NCBI GenBank assembly: GCA_043801935.1
Contig: JAZDLO010000239.1
Span: 1 to 6,387 of the forward strand
DNA: 6,387 nt
Source of the DNA: JAZDLO01 sp043801935
GTDB taxonomy: Bacteria > Actinomycetota > Thermoleophilia > RBG-16-64-13
Direction: 5' to 3'
Part shown: positions 4,374 to 6,387 of the stretch, in pieces
Numbering within the stretch: position 1 is the first letter of the stretch
How the letters are laid out: each line of letters opens with the position of its first letter
Notes under the pieces: model-generated
Database searches by the model: none
What the model saw: the letters and a program-made list of their open reading frames with translations, nothing else
What the model was told of the DNA's origin: nothing
Position numbers and translations under genes: made by a program

Positions 4374-6092
4374 ATGAGAGCCGCGCGAAGCCCGGTGTCG
4401 CCGCTCAGGCTGCGAACAGCGCTGATAACACTCCTGCTCGGGGCAGGCTTCATCCTTGCCCTACCTGCTTCTGCTGCTTCTGCCTTTCCTGACGTTCCTT
4501 CCAACCACCCCTACGTATCAGCCATCGTCGAGCTTTCCTCGCGGGGCATCATCGGCGGCTACACGAACGGCAACTTCGGGCCGGAGGACCTGGTCAAGCG
4601 TCAGCAGTTCGCCAAGATGATCGTCCTCACCATGGGCTTCCAGACGACGGAAGCCGACATCTGTACCTTCGGGGATGTCTTGCCCACTGAATCCTTAGAT
4701 CCGCTCTACCCTGACCACTACATCGCGGTCGCGGCGCGAACCGGTCTGACCACAGGCTATCCGGACAGCACCTTCCGGCCCTACAACCAGATCACCCGGC
4801 AGCAGGTGATAACCATGGTAGTGAGAGCCAGCGGGGCGGATCTTGAGGCTCCCCCAGCTGATTGGGTGGGGGTTCTCAACTACTCCGATGCCACCCACGG
4901 GGCCAACATCAAGAAAGCCGAATACAACGGGCTGCTGGACGGCCTGCATGGACTCTCCTCTAGCTGGAACGCGGGTCTGAACGCGAGCCGAGGGGAATGC
5001 GCCCAATTGCTCCATAACCTTCTCCTCCTTCAGCCGGCAGACTCCTGGAGTCTCATCGCTACCGGCGGGTTCCACTGCCTGGCCACAAAAACCGACGGCT
5101 CGCTCTGGGCCTGGGGACGGAATGATGAAGGCCAGCTAGGCGACGGCACCATTACCGACCGCCATGTGCCCACCCGCATCGGGACGGACACCGTCTGGAA
5201 AGCGGTCGCCGGCGGCATATACCATTCCCTGGCCATCAAGACCGACGGCTCGCTGTGGGCGTGGGGACGGAATGATGAGGGCCAGCTAGGCGACAGCACC
5301 ACTACCGACCGCCACGTGCCCACCCGCATCGGGACGGACACCGACTGGAAGGCGGTCGCCGCTGGCTGGAACCATTCCCTCGCTCTCAAGACCGATGGCT
5401 CCTTGTGGGCTTGGGGACAAAACGACGACGGCCAGCTCGGGGACGGCAGCACCACCGAACGACACAAGCCCACTCGCATCGGGACGGACTCCGACTGGAA
5501 CACTGTTGACGCTGGTTGGCTGCACTCCCTCGCCCTGAAAGAGGACGGCTCCCTGTGGGGGTGGGGACAGAATAATGAAGGCCAACTGGGCGACGGCAGC
5601 ACCACCGACCGTCACAAGCCCACCCGCATCGGGACCGGCACTGACTGGAAGGCCGTTGGCCCCGGCGGGTTCAACTCCCTCGCCCTGAAAGAGGACGGCT
5701 CCTTGTGGGCCTGGGGCCGGAACAGTTCCGGCGAACTGGGCGACGGCACCACCACCCAGCGGGACAAACCCACCCGCGTCGGGACGGACCCCGACTGGAG
5801 GGCCGTTGCCGCCGGAGAGTGCCACTCCTTCGCTCTCAAGGAGGACGGCTCCCTGTGGGCCTGGGGTTGGAACCACTACGGCCAGCTCGGAGACGGCACC
5901 ACCACCGACCGTCTCGAGCCCACGCGCATCGGGACGGACACCGACTGGAGGGTCGTTGCCGGCGGTTGGTACCACTCCCTCGCCCTGAAAGAGGACGGCT
6001 CCCCATGGGCCTGGGGCCGGAATGACAACGGCCAACTGGGCGACGGCAGCACAACCGAACGCCACATTCCCACCCGCGTCCTTGAGGACTAG
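4374..6092 (+). CDS. Secreted SLH-domain protein with seven RCC1 repeats
   Basis: The ATG at 4374 is chosen over an in-frame ATG at 4275 because AGGAGGAGGT (4355-4364) precedes it and the product then opens with a signal peptide: a basic start, hydrophobic core LITLLLGAGFILALP, and cleavage probably after ASA near residue 37. The mature protein begins with three S-layer-homology domains, about 38-84 (FPDV...GIIGGY), 99-150 (YIAVAARTGLTTGYPDSTF) and 166-216 (degenerate). Their usual TRAE-type motif appears as VKRQQ, ITRQQ and ASRGE. SLH domains bind cell-wall polymers, so the protein should sit on the cell surface. Residues 225-572 are seven RCC1 repeats with the core DGSLWAWG...GQLGDG. Seven blades make a complete propeller, and the protein ends at the last repeat. 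The partner or substrate is unknown; RCC1 repeats in bacterial surface proteins mostly suggest binding, not catalysis. It appears monocistronic, with its own promoter and hairpin. Confidence 0.9.
   Translation: MRAARSPVSPLRLRTALITLLLGAGFILALPASAASAFPDVPSNHPYVSAIVELSSRGIIGGYTNGNFGPEDLVKRQQFAKMIVLTMGFQTTEADICTFGDVLPTESLDPLYPDHYIAVAARTGLTTGYPDSTFRPYNQITRQQVITMVVRASGADLEAPPADWVGVLNYSDATHGANIKKAEYNGLLDGLHGLSSSWNAGLNASRGECAQLLHNLLLLQPADSWSLIATGGFHCLATKTDGSLWAWGRNDEGQLGDGTITDRHVPTRIGTDTVWKAVAGGIYHSLAIKTDGSLWAWGRNDEGQLGDSTTTDRHVPTRIGTDTDWKAVAAGWNHSLALKTDGSLWAWGQNDDGQLGDGSTTERHKPTRIGTDSDWNTVDAGWLHSLALKEDGSLWGWGQNNEGQLGDGSTTDRHKPTRIGTGTDWKAVGPGGFNSLALKEDGSLWAWGRNSSGELGDGTTTQRDKPTRVGTDPDWRAVAAGECHSFALKEDGSLWAWGWNHYGQLGDGTTTDRLEPTRIGTDTDWRVVAGGWYHSLALKEDGSPWAWGRNDNGQLGDGSTTERHIPTRVLED
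5046..6089 (+). repeat. Seven in-frame 150-bp tandem repeats (RCC1 blades)
   Basis: Units start at the Trp codon at 5046, 5196, 5346, 5496, 5646, 5796 and 5946. Six are exactly 150 bp and the last is 144 bp, ending just before the stop. Two sub-families are visible: units 1-3 carry K-T-D-G-S and units 4-7 carry K-E-D-G-S. Units 1 and 2 share the rare spelling CAGCTAGGCGAC and the string WAWGRNDEGQLGD, which suggests a recent duplication or gene conversion. Unit 7 alone has SPWAWG in place of SLWAWG. Confidence 0.95.
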
Positions 6093-6137
6093 AGCGTGCG
6101 GTTTTCCACAGAGAAGATGGCCCGTGACCTGGACGCT

Positions 6138-6167
6138 GGGGCGGAGGCCCTTCGGGGCCCCCGTTCC
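6138..6167 (+). terminator. UUCG-loop hairpin after the SLH-RCC1 gene
   Basis: The 13-nt arm 6138-6150 pairs with 6155-6167 around a TTCG tetraloop, with one A-C mismatch and two G-T wobbles. It begins 46 bases after the stop codon. No T-run follows, so it is either a U-poor terminator or a 3'-end stabiliser. Confidence 0.55.
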
Positions 6168-6317
6168 CGTGTATGGCTCACCTGCTATTAGGCCGTTGCT
6201 GAATAACGCTTTAGGGACACCATTCGCAGATAGTGATCGTTTCCCGAGGGGAAGCCTTATGGCGAGAGCGCGGCGCTCCTGCCAGCACGGACACTGAGTG
6301 GAAAGGTAGGTGGGTTA

Positions 6318-6387
6318 GTGAAACAGGATGGCCGCGTCGCCCTCGTCACGGGCGCGGGTTCCGGCATAGGACGGGCTGTTGCCGTCG
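6318..6387 (+). CDS. Short-chain dehydrogenase/reductase, N-terminal part only
   Basis: A GTG start at 6318 opens a frame of 23 codons reaching the window edge: VKQDGRVALVTGAGSGIGRA and onward. The first beta strand (RVALV) followed by T-G-A-G-S-G-I-G (residues 11-18) is the glycine-rich NAD(P)-binding TGxxxGxG motif of classical SDR enzymes. AGGTGG (6308-6313) lies four bases upstream and AAAGG (6302-6306) further up. The in-window ATG at 6328 is in another frame and gives no such motif. Substrate and catalytic residues (Ser-Tyr-Lys) lie beyond the window. It is in the same direction as the SLH-RCC1 gene but separated from it by a hairpin and 225 bases, so it is probably a separate transcription unit. 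Confidence 0.85.
   Translation, partial: MKQDGRVALVTGAGSGIGRAVAV

Noticed and set aside
5030..6065. Several long antisense frames over the RCC1 repeats
   Set aside because: They repeat with the same 150-bp period as the sense gene and are antisense artefacts of the repeats.
5046..6089. Regular tandem repeat as a CRISPR array
   Set aside because: The period is 150 bp, in frame and coding, with no short identical repeat plus unique spacer pattern.

Overview
The window is GC-rich and reads like a chromosomal segment of a Gram-positive-type, high-GC bacterium, most likely a deep-branching Actinomycetota. This is inferred from the GC-rich genes with strong AGGAGG ribosome binding sites, an S-layer-homology surface protein and a lipoprotein-type solute-binding protein. 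No marker gene fixes the taxon.

Left part (1-1.65 kb): a corrinoid-uptake control region. Two cobalamin riboswitches lie back to back and point outward. The minus-strand one is cut by the left edge and would control a gene outside the window. The plus-strand one precedes a btuF-like lipoprotein gene (536-1603). The two aptamers differ in architecture. The plus-strand leader ends in an 11-bp inverted repeat that abuts the Shine-Dalgarno sequence. No permease or ATPase gene follows.

Middle part (1.65-4.2 kb): a patchwork of small, partial and broken genes, partly lower in GC than its surroundings, with the look of an accessory region. It holds short tandem repeats, the last Kelch blade of a lost protein, a small two-helix membrane protein, two copies of a small conserved gene (one frameshifted, one lacking its 5' end), and between those copies an intact gene with a PH/GRAM-like domain. 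Further right are short tandem repeats, the 3' half of a Phe-type tRNA without its 5' half (a likely integration scar) and a 27-bp direct repeat.

Right part (4.2-6.4 kb): a good sigma-70-type promoter and a structured leader drive a 572-residue secreted protein. It has three SLH domains, predicted to hold it on the cell wall, followed by seven 50-residue RCC1 repeats, predicted to form one complete seven-bladed propeller. A UUCG-loop hairpin follows. The first 23 codons of a short-chain dehydrogenase/reductase gene start at 6318 and run off the right edge.

The genes do not form one pathway. The clearest functional unit is the B12-regulated uptake region. The clearest candidates for something new are the riboswitch pair with its RBS-proximal stem, the duplicated small-gene family around the PH-like gene, and the tRNA-half/direct-repeat region. 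I did not see a complete previously undescribed multi-gene system.
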